DNA of 64,000 bases from Crocinitomicaceae bacterium (lineage in GTDB: Bacteria > Bacteroidota > Bacteroidia > Flavobacteriales_D > Crocinitomicaceae). The notes beneath the pieces are model-generated. The model saw only the letters and a list, made by a program, of their open reading frames with translations. It ran no database searches and was not told the origin of the DNA. Positions 27,117 through 36,050 of this stretch are shown one piece after another. Within the stretch, counting starts at the first letter, position 1. Each line of letters starts with the position of its first letter. The DNA is taken from contig JAGYIR010000014.1 in the NCBI GenBank assembly GCA_018402525.1, forward strand, positions 124,001 to 188,000, given 5' to 3'. The translations under genes were made by a program, and so were the position numbers.

Positions 27117-27522
27117 GGTCAACTTTTTTGAATTTTAGTTCAATGCGAATTTCATCATTCAACGAGGCAGCAACGGAGCAGTACTTTTCAAGCACCAATG
27201 CTACTATTTTGCTGAAATTTTCTTCTTCTTGATCTTTCTCCAATGCAAATTCAAGGGTAATCAATTCAAAAGGTGCCAATTCACCCGGTTTTCGTTTGGT
27301 TTCAATGTTGATACTAAAGTTCTCAGGTTCTTTGCGTTGCTTTTTCAAAATATGCAGCACATCAATCGAAATGCAGCCGGCCAAGGAAGCTGCTAGCAAC
27401 TCCATCGGTCGAAAACCTTTGTTCTTGCCACCAATTTCTTGACTTGCATCGATCAAACATTTCACTCCTATGTCGTTTGTCACCTCAAACACAAAAGGAG
27501 TTTCTATCCGTTCTAACTTCAT
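27106..27522 (-). CDS. OsmC-family protein
   Basis: The 138-aa protein has the OsmC fold features: GFRPMELLAASLAGCISIDVL, containing one redox cysteine, and later KYCSVAASL with the second. OsmC proteins reduce organic peroxides or handle sulfane sulfur. Its position between YeeE-type transporter genes and metZ in a SAM-riboswitch operon favours a role in sulfur handling, which is inference. Its start overlaps the upstream gene by 4 nt. Confidence 0.82.
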   Translation of the reverse strand: MKLERIETPFVFEVTNDIGVKCLIDASQEIGGKNKGFRPMELLAASLAGCISIDVLHILKKQRKEPENFSINIETKRKPGELAPFELITLEFALEKDQEEENFSKIVALVLEKYCSVAASLNDEIRIELKFKKVDHGK

Positions 27523-27938
27523 TTTTTTTCAATTTTAGATGCGACTAAACTGTAGAGATATGTACCTAGCAATACACCGGCAAAAAGTAGTAGACCAATT
27601 TCCCATTTAAATCCAACTAACACATAAATTGGAGCGGTACATGCACCCGAGATGGCCCAACCGACACCAAAGATCAATCCACCGAAAATAGCTCTTTTCC
27701 AACCTGTTTGTTTTTCGGTGACGGTGATCTCTTCGCCATTTATCGATTTTACATCCTTTCGTTTGAAGATAAACACAAAAATGGCTGACGTTCCAATTGC
27801 CGAAAAAAGCAATCCGTACATGTGAAACGATTCGAAATAAAACATCTCTTGAATGCGGTACCACGAAAATGCTTCCGATCCAATCAGCACTGCACCGAAC
27901 AAAAATCCAAGAACGAGCGTAATAATAAATTTTAACAT
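27519..27938 (-). CDS. YeeE/YedE-type membrane protein, half 2 (DUF6691-like)
   Basis: The 139-aa protein has four predicted membrane segments. The key motif is FGVGWAISGACTAPIYVLVG, where a conserved Cys lies in the membrane. YeeE/YedE (TsuA-type) proteins import thiosulfate through such cysteines. Half-length pairs are known in which two small proteins replace one long one. It follows its partner with 2 nt between stop and start. Confidence 0.8.
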   Translation of the reverse strand: MLKFIITLVLGFLFGAVLIGSEAFSWYRIQEMFYFESFHMYGLLFSAIGTSAIFVFIFKRKDVKSINGEEITVTEKQTGWKRAIFGGLIFGVGWAISGACTAPIYVLVGFKWEIGLLLFAGVLLGTYLYSLVASKIEKK

Positions 27939-27940
27939 GA

Positions 27941-28432
27941 CTAAAAAATGTAAGGGTTAATAAATTGAGCTGTAATAACTCCTGCCACAAAAAACGCTAC
28001 GGTTGCTATGATCGAACTCACTGAAAATTGAGAAACGCCCATGATGCAATTTCCAGCTGTACAGCCATTGGCATAACGAGCCCCAAAACCGAGGAGAATT
28101 CCACTCAATAAAAAGATCAGTGCATTTTCTATTCGATAGACTGGTTCTACCAAATAGTCGTCATGCGCTGCTAAATCAGGGATAATTAAATCTTCAGGCG
28201 AAATGAAGTTAATCGACACAAGGGCAGCCGCAATAATGCCCAATCCAAAGTGGAATTGCCAATTAGAAGTGGTTCGAGCGCTTTTGAAAGAATCGTTTTT
28301 CGGTAGGAGTTGTCCCAACAAAAAATTAAAACTGGACGACATTCCAAATTGCTTTTGGCGCAAGATTAACAGCGCTGGAACAATAAGACCAATCATAGGT
28401 CCTGCGATGTACCAAGGTAAGACAGGGTTCAT
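27941..28432 (-). CDS. YeeE/YedE-type membrane protein, half 1
   Basis: The 163-aa protein has about four to five membrane segments and the YeeE signature LGFGARYANGCTAGNCIMGVSQF in full length (only its core is given: GCTAGNCIMG). These cysteines are thought to pass sulfur species through the membrane. It starts 10 nt downstream of hom. Together with the next gene it probably forms a sulfur-compound transporter feeding methionine synthesis. Confidence 0.82.
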   Translation of the reverse strand: MNPVLPWYIAGPMIGLIVPALLILRQKQFGMSSSFNFLLGQLLPKNDSFKSARTTSNWQFHFGLGIIAAALVSINFISPEDLIIPDLAAHDDYLVEPVYRIENALIFLLSGILLGFGARYANGCTAGNCIMGVSQFSVSSIIATVAFFVAGVITAQFINPYIF

Positions 28433-28442
28433 AATTTTACTT

Positions 28443-29688
28443 TTATATGTGTGCGACTTCTTTTCTCAATTTCGCCTTGTCTTTCAAGAACTCTTCTGCC
28501 GAAATGACTTTCTCGGGAAGAATGACAAGCGACATTTCCTTTCTAAAGTTGAAATTGAATGTTTCCAATTCACTGAATCGCACCCAACCCGTTTGGTAGA
28601 CGTACTCCTCGCTTTGGAACAATTCATCGATGCGGTAGAACGGAACCTCGTTGATTACTTCAATGAATGGCGAACCCAAATATATTTTTAGAAAAAAATC
28701 GTTGGTGAACAACAAATTTTTATTCTCATCTTCCTTTCGGTATTCGTACTTGTAGTCAAATTTTAAGGCGGAGACATCTGAAAGCACAGCGCTTGCCGTT
28801 GGATAGCTCCCTGCCCCTTTTCCAATAAATAGTTGCTTGTCAGAAAACAGAGCCTCCACAACAACCGCATTGAATTCATTGTCGACATTGTAGGCAAAGT
28901 GATTCTCCTTGATGAAATGCGGAGCGACAAATCCAATGATTGCATCACCCAATTTTTCTGCTCTGGAAAACAATTTGATGCGGTATCCTTTTTCTTTGGC
29001 ATACGCTACTTCGTGTGGCGTGATGTGCTTGATTCCAATATTCGCCACTTTTTTCGGTTCAACGGTGATTCCAAACGCATGTTTTAACAACAATACGAGT
29101 TTATATTTCGAGTCAAATCCATCGACGTCGAGGGTAGGATTCAACTCCAGCAAAACCTAATTCCTGAGCATTTTTTAGTGCAGCATCGTAGCCAATTCCC
29201 TCGTTGGATTTCGTTAAGATGTAATTTGTAGTTCCGTTCACAATCCCTTCCACAGATGTCAATGAATCATTGTTATAATACTCTTCGAGGTTACGAATAA
29301 TGGGCACTGACCCAGCAACCGCTCCTTCGTACAACAAAGAGACGTTGTTCTTTTTCGCAATGGCGATTAATTCGTCTAAATGTTCTGCCAATAATTTTTT
29401 ATTCGCTGTAACGACATCTTTTCCAGCTTCTAACGCACGTTTGACAATGTCGTATGCGGCATCGCTGTCATTGATTAATTCGATTACAACATTGATTTCA
29501 TCGTCTTTTAAAACATCATCGACATTGTACGAAAAGTGACTTTCATCAATGCTTCTAATTTTAAATCGGTCTTTCACTACAATTTTTGAAATGTGTGCGC
29601 TGATCAATTTGGATTTGTTCAACACTTCATAAAGTCCTGAACCTACACATCCAAAACCGATTAGTCCTATGTTTAACTCTTTGCTCAT
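28443..29688 (-). pseudogene. hom: Homoserine dehydrogenase, one frameshift
   Basis: The first part (29688 to about 29150) has the NAD(P) motif IGLIGFGCVGSGLYEVL and the catalytic region VTANKKLL and VEGIVNGTTNYIL. At GCTGGAGTTG the frame breaks; with one G fewer it reads GFAELNPTLDVDGFDSKYKL, the exact family motif, and continues to 28443. The restored length is about 415 aa, normal for a homoserine dehydrogenase without aspartokinase. It makes homoserine for metX, which precedes it by 6 nt. Because an inactive copy would block methionine and threonine synthesis unless another exists, a consensus error is likely. Confidence 0.82.
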
Positions 29689-29694
29689 GTCTAT

Positions 29695-30774
29695 TTAATT
29701 TAAATTATTTAAGTGTATTAGTTCTGATTTTCGAATGGTATTTTTAAATACCGTGGGTTTATTTAATTTATCATCAACAAAATCTGCTAGAATTGAAGAA
29801 ATTGCCTCCGTTTCTATCAAAAATCCATCGTGTCCATATTGAGATTGAATCTCATGGAAGTGCGCTTTTGGAATGCAGTCCGCAACCAATTGCTGCTCTG
29901 CGACTGGAAACAACTGATCAGTGGAAATTCCAATAACAAGCGTTTGTGCTTCGACTTGCTCCAGCGCTTTTTCAAGCGATTCACGACCTCGTGCCACGTT
30001 GTGACTGTCCATCGCCTTGCTCAGCGAAACATAACTGTACGCATTGAAACGCTTTACGAGTTTTTGTCCCTGATAACGCTGATAACTCGCCGCTTTAAAA
30101 TCATCGACGCGTGAAGTGTCACTTTCCTTTTGCGTATGTCCGTATCCTTCGTAGGAACGATAACTCAACAAAGCAATACTTCGCGCGATTGCCAATCCGT
30201 TTTTTCCTCCTTGTTGATTTCCATTTCCAAAAGTAGGATCTGCATAAATCGCCAAACGTTGGCTTTCATTGAACGCAATTCCGTATGGAGAATGCTGTGC
30301 ATTGGTTGCAATCAGTACCAATTGCTGAATAACAGACGAAGATTCAATTGCCCATTCGATGGCTTGTTGTCCACCCAGTGAAGCACCAATCAACAACTTG
30401 ACCGTGTCGATGTTTAACTTCTTGCGAAGTGCTTCATGTGCTCGTGCCATATCACGGGTAGTGAAGTGCGGAAATTGATCCAATAATGGCGGCTTGTCTC
30501 CGATTTTCGATAACGGCCCTGTCGTTCCGTAGCAAGATCCCAAGGCATTTGGACAAATGATAAAGTACTTTGTGGGATCAAAAAGGCGTCCCTTTCCGAA
30601 AAGTCCCGGCCACCAATCGAGCACATCGCTGTTTGCGGTAAGTGCGTGACATACCCAAATGACATTGTCGCGTTGCTTGTTAATTGTTCCGTAGGTGTGA
30701 TAACCTATTTCTAGCGGTTCTATTGTTGAACCATTTTCTAATTCAAATGATTGAATAATTTGTGTTGAATACAT
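29695..30774 (-). CDS. metX: Homoserine O-acetyltransferase
   Basis: The 359-aa alpha/beta hydrolase-fold enzyme acylates homoserine with acetyl-CoA (some members use succinyl-CoA). The nucleophile motif is GASLGGQQAIEW, and the catalytic His lies in SQYGHDGFLIE. HALTANSDV and LGSCYGTTGP form the oxyanion side. It is the first full gene after a SAM riboswitch and a Met/Cys leader ORF, and it is coupled with hom. Confidence 0.9.
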   Translation of the reverse strand: MYSTQIIQSFELENGSTIEPLEIGYHTYGTINKQRDNVIWVCHALTANSDVLDWWPGLFGKGRLFDPTKYFIICPNALGSCYGTTGPLSKIGDKPPLLDQFPHFTTRDMARAHEALRKKLNIDTVKLLIGASLGGQQAIEWAIESSSVIQQLVLIATNAQHSPYGIAFNESQRLAIYADPTFGNGNQQGGKNGLAIARSIALLSYRSYEGYGHTQKESDTSRVDDFKAASYQRYQGQKLVKRFNAYSYVSLSKAMDSHNVARGRESLEKALEQVEAQTLVIGISTDQLFPVAEQQLVADCIPKAHFHEIQSQYGHDGFLIETEAISSILADFVDDKLNKPTVFKNTIRKSELIHLNNLN

Positions 30775-30803
30775 GATTTTACTGACTTAAATGAATGACT
30801 TTC

Positions 30804-30822
30804 AAGTGCAGGATGTGCACTT
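30804..30822 (-). promoter_or_regulatory. Perfect hairpin between leader ORF and metX
   Basis: AAGTGCA-CATCC-TGCACTT on the minus strand forms a 7-bp stem, 28 nt after the leader stop. No T run follows, so it is not a standard terminator. It could act in translational or Rho-dependent attenuation. Confidence 0.45.
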
Positions 30823-30850
30823 AAGGATTGAATGAAGGTGTTGCTGAGAA

Positions 30851-31006
30851 TTAACAGCAGCGCATCATGCAACACATTCGTTGCCAGCAATACATAGAAA
30901 GTTGATGTTGGTTTCGGATGAACCAATTCGATACAATTTGCTTAGGTACGTTCGTTTGAACGAGACCCAACGCATTTCCTGTTTTTTTTGTGTGTACGTT
31001 TTTCAT
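30851..31006 (-). CDS. 51-aa Met/Cys-rich leader peptide ORF
   Basis: The ATG at 31006 lies 35 nt downstream of the riboswitch. The ORF starts MKNVHTKKTGNAL and ends MYCWQRMCCMMRCC; of the last 14 residues 4 are Met and 5 are Cys. This bias is what a ribosome-sensing leader for methionine or cysteine would show. The stop lies 76 nt before metX. A second hairpin (GCTG-TTAATTCT-CAGC) overlaps the last Cys codons. Amino-acid attenuation is inference; expression as a stable peptide seems unlikely. Confidence 0.6.
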   Translation of the reverse strand: MKNVHTKKTGNALGLVQTNVPKQIVSNWFIRNQHQLSMYCWQRMCCMMRCC

Positions 31007-31040
31007 AATCGTTACATTTATATTCTTCCGTTTGTTCGGA

Positions 31041-31140
31041 ATCAGGAATTGGCACCGGTTTTCCAATACTGAGATACTTTTCAGCACTTAAAGTTGGTTG
31101 CCAGAGGATCACAGAGCCTGTCTCTCACCTCTTCTTTATA
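31041..31140 (-). promoter_or_regulatory. SAM-I (S-box) riboswitch
   Basis: The minus strand carries the S-box landmarks in order: AGAGGTGAGAGACAGGCTCT, then GATCCTCTGGCAACC (GGCAACC at 31102-31096), a variable hairpin, and GGTGCCAATTCC (31056-31045). These match the conserved core of SAM-I aptamers, including the kink-turn and binding pocket strands. It precedes the leader ORF and metX, as expected for repression of methionine synthesis at high SAM. Exact P1 boundaries are uncertain. Confidence 0.8.
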
Positions 31141-31527
31141 AATCATCGATCCACCGTCGTGGCAATGATGCTGCAAATGTTTCAAAATTTGTTTGGATAT
31201 TCCAAATTAAAAATGAAAAAGTTTATTTGGATCTAGGCGAAACGCTTTGAAATTCACCAATATAGTGAGCTTTTTTGAGCGTAGTTAAACCGCAAAGGCA
31301 CAAATGGAAAAGGGAAAATGAGCAGGAAACTAATATTGACATGCAAAAACAATTAGTGTGAAACTGGTAAAACAAGTGCGCTAGGTATAGAAAGTCGTCT
31401 TTTAGACGACTCCTTGTGTACTTTTTACACCAAGATAATTCCTCAGTCTCCCGTCACTGACGTTCGGTCTTCAAAAGCTTCGCTTTTTCTCCTTTGTGCC
31501 CCTTTGCGATAAAACTAACCGCAATAA
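31141..31527. other. 387-bp gap without a gene
   Basis: This holds the upstream side of the riboswitch, an AT-rich stretch, a hairpin at 31393-31411 and no credible frame. No exact TAnnTTTG box is seen before the riboswitch; AACATTTG (minus strand) is one mismatch away. Confidence 0.5.
31393..31411. repeat. Hairpin flanking the GxxExxY gene, left copy
   Basis: AGTCGTCT-TTT-AGACGACT is a perfect 8-bp inverted repeat. A close copy, AGTTGTCT-AAC-AGACGACT, lies at 32036-32054 on the other side of the gene. Confidence 0.55.
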
Positions 31528-31917
31528 CTATGTATTGTCTATATAACCGTTGACCACTCTTCGAACACCGTTTTTGAACAATGGAACATTAAAATTGATT
31601 AATAAACCGAGATTGCAGTTCGATAACTTCAAATAAGTTAGTAGCTGGGCTAAATGCAAATCGGTTAATTCATTAACAGTCTTCATCTCAATAATTAATT
31701 TCCTTTCGACAAATAAATCAACTTTATATGCTGAAGGAATTATCAATTCTCCAAATTTCAGAGGCAAGGTAACTTGCCTTTCCACTTTGAGCCCTCTTTT
31801 GCCAAGTTCATAAGCGAGGCATTTTTCGTAAGTACTTTCAAGAAGACCTGGGCCAATCTCTCGGTGAATTTTAAGTCCTGATTCGAATACTATTTTTGAT
31901 AATTCATTTAAAGTCAT
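31528..31917 (-). CDS. GxxExxY-family protein
   Basis: The 129-aa protein contains the name-giving motif GLLESTYE (residues about 24-31). A later YKVDLFVERKLIIEMK has the D...ExK arrangement of the PD-(D/E)xK nuclease fold. Family members are common and scattered in Bacteroidota genomes; the function is not known. It is alone between two gaps and flanked by similar hairpins, which suggests an acquired cassette. Confidence 0.82.
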   Translation of the reverse strand: MTLNELSKIVFESGLKIHREIGPGLLESTYEKCLAYELGKRGLKVERQVTLPLKFGELIIPSAYKVDLFVERKLIIEMKTVNELTDLHLAQLLTYLKLSNCNLGLLINFNVPLFKNGVRRVVNGYIDNT

Positions 31918-32035
31918 AACTATTTCATTTTTAATAAAATCTTTGATTTTTATTTATTTCTACAAAGCATAAGCAGCAAAAGTATCGCAAAGATGTTTTT
32001 TGTGAATAAAGTAAAAAGTGTGAACGCATGCAAAA

Positions 32036-32054
32036 AGTTGTCTAACAGACGACT
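32036..32054. repeat. Hairpin flanking the GxxExxY gene, right copy
   Basis: AGTTGTCT-AAC-AGACGACT forms an 8-bp stem with one G-U pair on one strand. It shares both arms with 31393-31411 apart from one base. Confidence 0.5.
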
Positions 32055-32138
32055 TTCCTTTGCGGACTTTTTTCGCCCATACTTACACAAAATATCCTAG
32101 CGCCCCTTGCGAATCCATTTTGCCCTACGCTAAACTAA

Positions 32139-33698
32139 CTACATCCCTGCCCAATTTTCCCTGTCCAAACTTCGGTATTGAATCGCCTCTGCAATGTGCT
32201 TTGATTCAATGGACGCCGCATCATCTAAATCCGCAATTGTGCGTGCAACCTTTAAAATCCGATCGTATGCACGCGCTGAAAATCCAAGGGAATTCATCGC
32301 ACGTTTTAGAATCTCAGCGCTGTCGGTGTCGATTTGGCAATGTTCTTTAATAGCACGACTTCCCATTTCCGCATTGGAGTAAATTCGTTCTGGTTGTTCT
32401 TCTGCTTGCGGTGCACTGAATCGCTTGATTTGAATTAATCGTGCTTTCATCACACGACTGCGGATTTCTTCGCTCCCTTCTTTTGGGACATCGTTCGCCA
32501 ATTCATCATAATTCACCGGAGTAACTTCCACATGCAAATCAATTCGATCCAGTAATGGTCCAGAGACTTTGTTTAGATAACGTTGCACAACGATAGAACC
32601 GCACGAACATTCTTTGTCGGGGTGATTGTAGTACCCGCACGGACAAGGATTCATAGCCGCTACAAGCATAAATCCCGCTGGGTAATCAACGGTGAATTTT
32701 GCACGAGAAATCGTGACCGTTCGATCTTCCATCGGTTGGCGCATGACTTCCAATACTGTGCGTTTGTATTCAGGTAATTCGTCCAGAAACAAAACGCCGT
32801 TGTGTGCCAAGGAGATCTCTCCTGGTTGTGGGTAACCACCGCCTCCAACGAGGGCGACATCGGATATCGTATGATGCGGTTTTCGAAAAGGGCGTTCGGT
32901 AATTAACCCTTGATCGCCTTTCACCTTTCCAGCGACAGAGTGAATCTTTGTTGATTCGAGTGATTCTTCCATGGACATCGGTGGTAAAATGGTCGGTAAG
33001 CGCTTTGCTAGCATCGATTTCCCTGCACCCGGAGGACCGATGAGAATGACGTTATGCCCCCCTGCCGCAGCAATTTCAAACGCACGCTTGATGTCCATTT
33101 GTCCTTTCACATCTTTAAAATCGACTCCTAAATTGCGCTGAGCTGAATTAAAAATTTGTTCAATATCGATGCGAAGCGGTTCAATGGTTTTATCTCCTTT
33201 CAAAAAATCAACGACTTCCGAAATGTGGTTCACGCAAATCACGTCTAGTCCATCCACCATGGCTGCTTCCCTTCCGTTTTCAGTGGGAATAATCAATCCT
33301 TTGAATCCTCCTTTCTTGGCGTTTATGGCAATAGGTAACACGCCTTTGAGTGGGTTCAGATGTCCGTCCAAGGACAGTTCTCCCAAAATGATGTATTGAT
33401 CCAACTCTTCGATAGGAAGTTGTTCACTCGCTGCTAAAATTCCAATCGCGATGGGTAAATCGAAAATGGAACCTTCCTTGCGAATATCGGCGGGTGCCAT
33501 GTTAATGGTAATTTCCTTGCCCGGATATTTGTAACCGTTGTTGGTGAACGCAGCTTTGATTCGCTGCTGACTTTCTTTGACTGCTGAGTCTGGTAATCCG
33601 ACAAGAAAAAAATTAATTCCCTGTGCTAAATTTACTTCAATTGTGATGGTGGTGGCATCTATTCCGAACACGGCTGCGCCAAAGGTTTTTACTAACAT
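32139..33698 (-). CDS. comM: YifB/ComM-family AAA+ ATPase
   Basis: The 519-aa protein has an N-terminal Lon-protease-like domain (to about residue 170), then a Mg-chelatase AAA+ core with Walker A GPPGAGKSMLAKRL and Walker B GVLFLDELPEY. A zinc-like cysteine cluster follows in NPCPCGYYNHPDKECSC. ComM homologues promote branch migration during natural transformation. A comEC homologue is present at 42467-44407, so DNA uptake is plausible for this organism. Confidence 0.9.
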   Translation of the reverse strand: MLVKTFGAAVFGIDATTITIEVNLAQGINFFLVGLPDSAVKESQQRIKAAFTNNGYKYPGKEITINMAPADIRKEGSIFDLPIAIGILAASEQLPIEELDQYIILGELSLDGHLNPLKGVLPIAINAKKGGFKGLIIPTENGREAAMVDGLDVICVNHISEVVDFLKGDKTIEPLRIDIEQIFNSAQRNLGVDFKDVKGQMDIKRAFEIAAAGGHNVILIGPPGAGKSMLAKRLPTILPPMSMEESLESTKIHSVAGKVKGDQGLITERPFRKPHHTISDVALVGGGGYPQPGEISLAHNGVLFLDELPEYKRTVLEVMRQPMEDRTVTISRAKFTVDYPAGFMLVAAMNPCPCGYYNHPDKECSCGSIVVQRYLNKVSGPLLDRIDLHVEVTPVNYDELANDVPKEGSEEIRSRVMKARLIQIKRFSAPQAEEQPERIYSNAEMGSRAIKEHCQIDTDSAEILKRAMNSLGFSARAYDRILKVARTIADLDDAASIESKHIAEAIQYRSLDRENWAGM

Positions 33699-34018
33699 AC
33701 TTGTGACTAATTAGGTTAAATTATTTACTACTAGAAGCTGAACTTCTTGTATTAAGTTAGCGAAAAATATCAATTGGATGCAAGTGGATGGTGATTTTTT
33801 TTTACGAATTTCAAGGTTAGGTTTTAACCGCACCACGAAGGAGCAGCGAAGTACAGGCGCAGAGTTGAAGGAGAAAAAAAGCGAGTTAATTTGAAACTAG
33901 TGACTAGTTATTAGTGACTAGTTATTAGTGACTAGTTATTAGTGACTAGTTATTAGTATAGTCAAAATAAATATGTCAGACAAAGAATTGGCTCTGCGGT
34001 TAAAACATATTACTCGGG
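33699..34018. other. 320-bp gap without a gene
   Basis: The gap contains an AT-rich start, a region with scattered GC, and the minisatellite at 33895-33960. No credible frame or terminator for purC or comM is seen. Confidence 0.5.
33895..33960. repeat. 14-bp minisatellite, about 4.7 copies
   Basis: Four units of 14 bp (three TAGTTATTAGTGAC and a final TAGTTATTAGTATA) preceded by a partial AACTAGTGAC. It differs from the 24095-24290 unit at one or two positions, so the arrays are related. Confidence 0.85.
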
Positions 34019-34978
34019 TCACAATCCTTCCAAATATCGATCAACGTTCTTTTGAATGCGCTCGGAAATGTTCGAAGTATCTGATTTCTCAAAAGTGCTT
34101 CCTGTAATTTTTTCGTACAATTCAATGTACCGTTCAGAAACCACTTCAACGAATTCATCTGGCATTACGGGCATAGTTTGACCGTCCAATCCTTGAAATC
34201 CATTTTCAATCAACCATTGGCGCACAAATTCTTTGGAAAGTTGTTTTTGCTCTTCGCCGTTGCGCTGTCTTTCTGCGTAACCATCTGCATAAAAATAGCG
34301 AGAAGAATCTGGGGTATGAATTTCATCAATCAGAATCACTTCTCCGTCTCGGATGCCAAATTCGTATTTTGTATCGACAAGAATTAATCCACGTTCCGCA
34401 GCCATTTCTGTTCCACGTTGAAACAAATCGCGGGTGTATTTTTCTAATTGCACGTAAATATCTTCAGGAACAATTCCTTTAGCGATGATGTCCTCACGCG
34501 AAATGTCTTCGTCGTGACCTTCCTCCGCTTTGGTTGCAGGTGTAATGATTGGTTCTGGGAATTTATCGTTTTCCTTCATTCCCTCTGGCATTTCAACACC
34601 ACAAAGGACTCTTCTGCCCGCTTTGTATTCACGTGCTGCGTGACCTGACATGTAGCCACGGATCACCATTTCCACACGAATGGGATCACATGCGTAACCG
34701 ACAGCGACGGACGGATCTGGCGTTGCCAACAACCAATTTGGAACAATGTCTTCCGTTGCTTTCAAGAAAAGCGTAGCCACTTGATTCAATACCTGTCCTT
34801 TGTAGGGAATTCCCTTCGGCAAGATGTGGTCAAATGCAGAAATTCGATCCGATGCCACCATCACCAACAGACCATTGTCAAGCGTGTAAACATCCCGTAC
34901 TTTTCCATTGTATACTTTTGTCTGCCCTTTAAAATGAAAGGTGCTTTCTGTTATAGCATTGCCACTATTAATTGTCAT
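34019..34978 (-). CDS. purC: SAICAR synthase
   Basis: The 319-aa enzyme joins aspartate to CAIR with ATP in purine synthesis. Key stretches are [26 protein letters not shown] in the family (core shown: [10 protein letters not shown]), [15 protein letters not shown] and LVDTKYEFG. It is longer than the E. coli enzyme (237 aa) and matches the longer form common in Bacteroidota. Its start overlaps the phoH stop by 11 nt. Confidence 0.9.
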   Translation of the reverse strand: MTINSGNAITESTFHFKGQTKVYNGKVRDVYTLDNGLLVMVASDRISAFDHILPKGIPYKGQVLNQVATLFLKATEDIVPNWLLATPDPSVAVGYACDPIRVEMVIRGYMSGHAAREYKAGRRVLCGVEMPEGMKENDKFPEPIITPATKAEEGHDEDISREDIIAKGIVPEDIYVQLEKYTRDLFQRGTEMAAERGLILVDTKYEFGIRDGEVILIDEIHTPDSSRYFYADGYAERQRNGEEQKQLSKEFVRQWLIENGFQGLDGQTMPVMPDEFVEVVSERYIELYEKITGSTFEKSDTSNISERIQKNVDRYLEGL

Positions 34979-35948
34979 TGTTATCTTGATTATCGTTTTT
35001 TTCCTTTTCTTCTAGTTTCTCAAATGCAGAAATAATTTTTCGCACCAATGTGTGGCGCAATACATCTGCTTCTCCCATGCGTATGATTTCAACACCTTCC
35101 ACATCTTTCAATGCATCAAGTGCGTAGGCCAATCCAGACCGTTGCTTTCTCGGCAAATCAATTTGGGACATATCACCAGTAATTGCAAACTTTGCCGTCA
35201 TCCCCATACGGGTTAAGAACATTTTCATTTGCATGGTTGTTGTATTCTGCGCTTCGTCCAAAATCACAAATGCCTTGTCCAATGTTCGACCGCGCATAAA
35301 CGCCAATGGAGCAATTTCAATCACGCCAAATTCAATCATGTCAGCCAATTTCTCAGCAGGGATCATCTCACGCAAAGCGTCGTACAACGGCATTAAGTAA
35401 GGATCTAATTTTTCTTTTAAATCTCCAGGTAAAAAACCAAGGTTTTCCCCTGCTTCAACCGCTGGTCGCGTTAAAATGATTCGTTTAACTTCCTTTGCTT
35501 TTAACGCTCGAACAGCTAGCGCAACGGCAGTGTACGTTTTCCCTGTCCCAGCTGGTCCAACGGCAAAGACCATGTCATTTTTATTGACCGCTTCAACGAG
35601 TTTCTTCTGATTGATCGTCTTCGCAATGATCTTAGCTCCATGATTTCCATGAACAAGTACATCCTTATGTTCCTGGGAGTTCAACAATTCAGAACCGTCT
35701 TCGGTCATTAAATTATCGATGTTGTTCTTGGTCAAACTATTAAATCGGTGAAAATGGCGCAGAATTAAATCAAATTTCTTTTGAAATTCGTCCATTACCT
35801 CTTTATCACCTGCTATCGTTATGATATTACCTCTAGCTACAATTTTTAGCTTTGGGAAGAACGATTGAATGTATTTCAATTTATCGTTGTTCACTCCGAA
35901 CAATTCTGCCGGATTAATTCCCTTGATTTCAATGTTATTTTCTAGCAA
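34968..35948 (-). CDS. PhoH-family ATPase
   Basis: The 326-aa protein has an N-terminal KH-like region (about residues 1-110), then a PhoH ATPase with Walker [16 protein letters not shown] and the Walker B-like [11 protein letters not shown]. The downstream [10 protein letters not shown] stretch is typical. The family is linked to RNA metabolism and ribosome maturation. It is transcribed divergently from the gene at 36051, and its stop overlaps purC. Confidence 0.88.
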   Translation of the reverse strand: MLENNIEIKGINPAELFGVNNDKLKYIQSFFPKLKIVARGNIITIAGDKEVMDEFQKKFDLILRHFHRFNSLTKNNIDNLMTEDGSELLNSQEHKDVLVHGNHGAKIIAKTINQKKLVEAVNKNDMVFAVGPAGTGKTYTAVALAVRALKAKEVKRIILTRPAVEAGENLGFLPGDLKEKLDPYLMPLYDALREMIPAEKLADMIEFGVIEIAPLAFMRGRTLDKAFVILDEAQNTTTMQMKMFLTRMGMTAKFAITGDMSQIDLPRKQRSGLAYALDALKDVEGVEIIRMGEADVLRHTLVRKIISAFEKLEEKEKNDNQDNNDN

Positions 35949-36050
35949 TTGAATATTTTAGTTTACGTATCTTTAATAATACCTAGATTAACCTTATTTT
36001 TGGTCAAATTTAGAAAAATTATTCGCCACTGCGCGTTGAATTTATTCACA

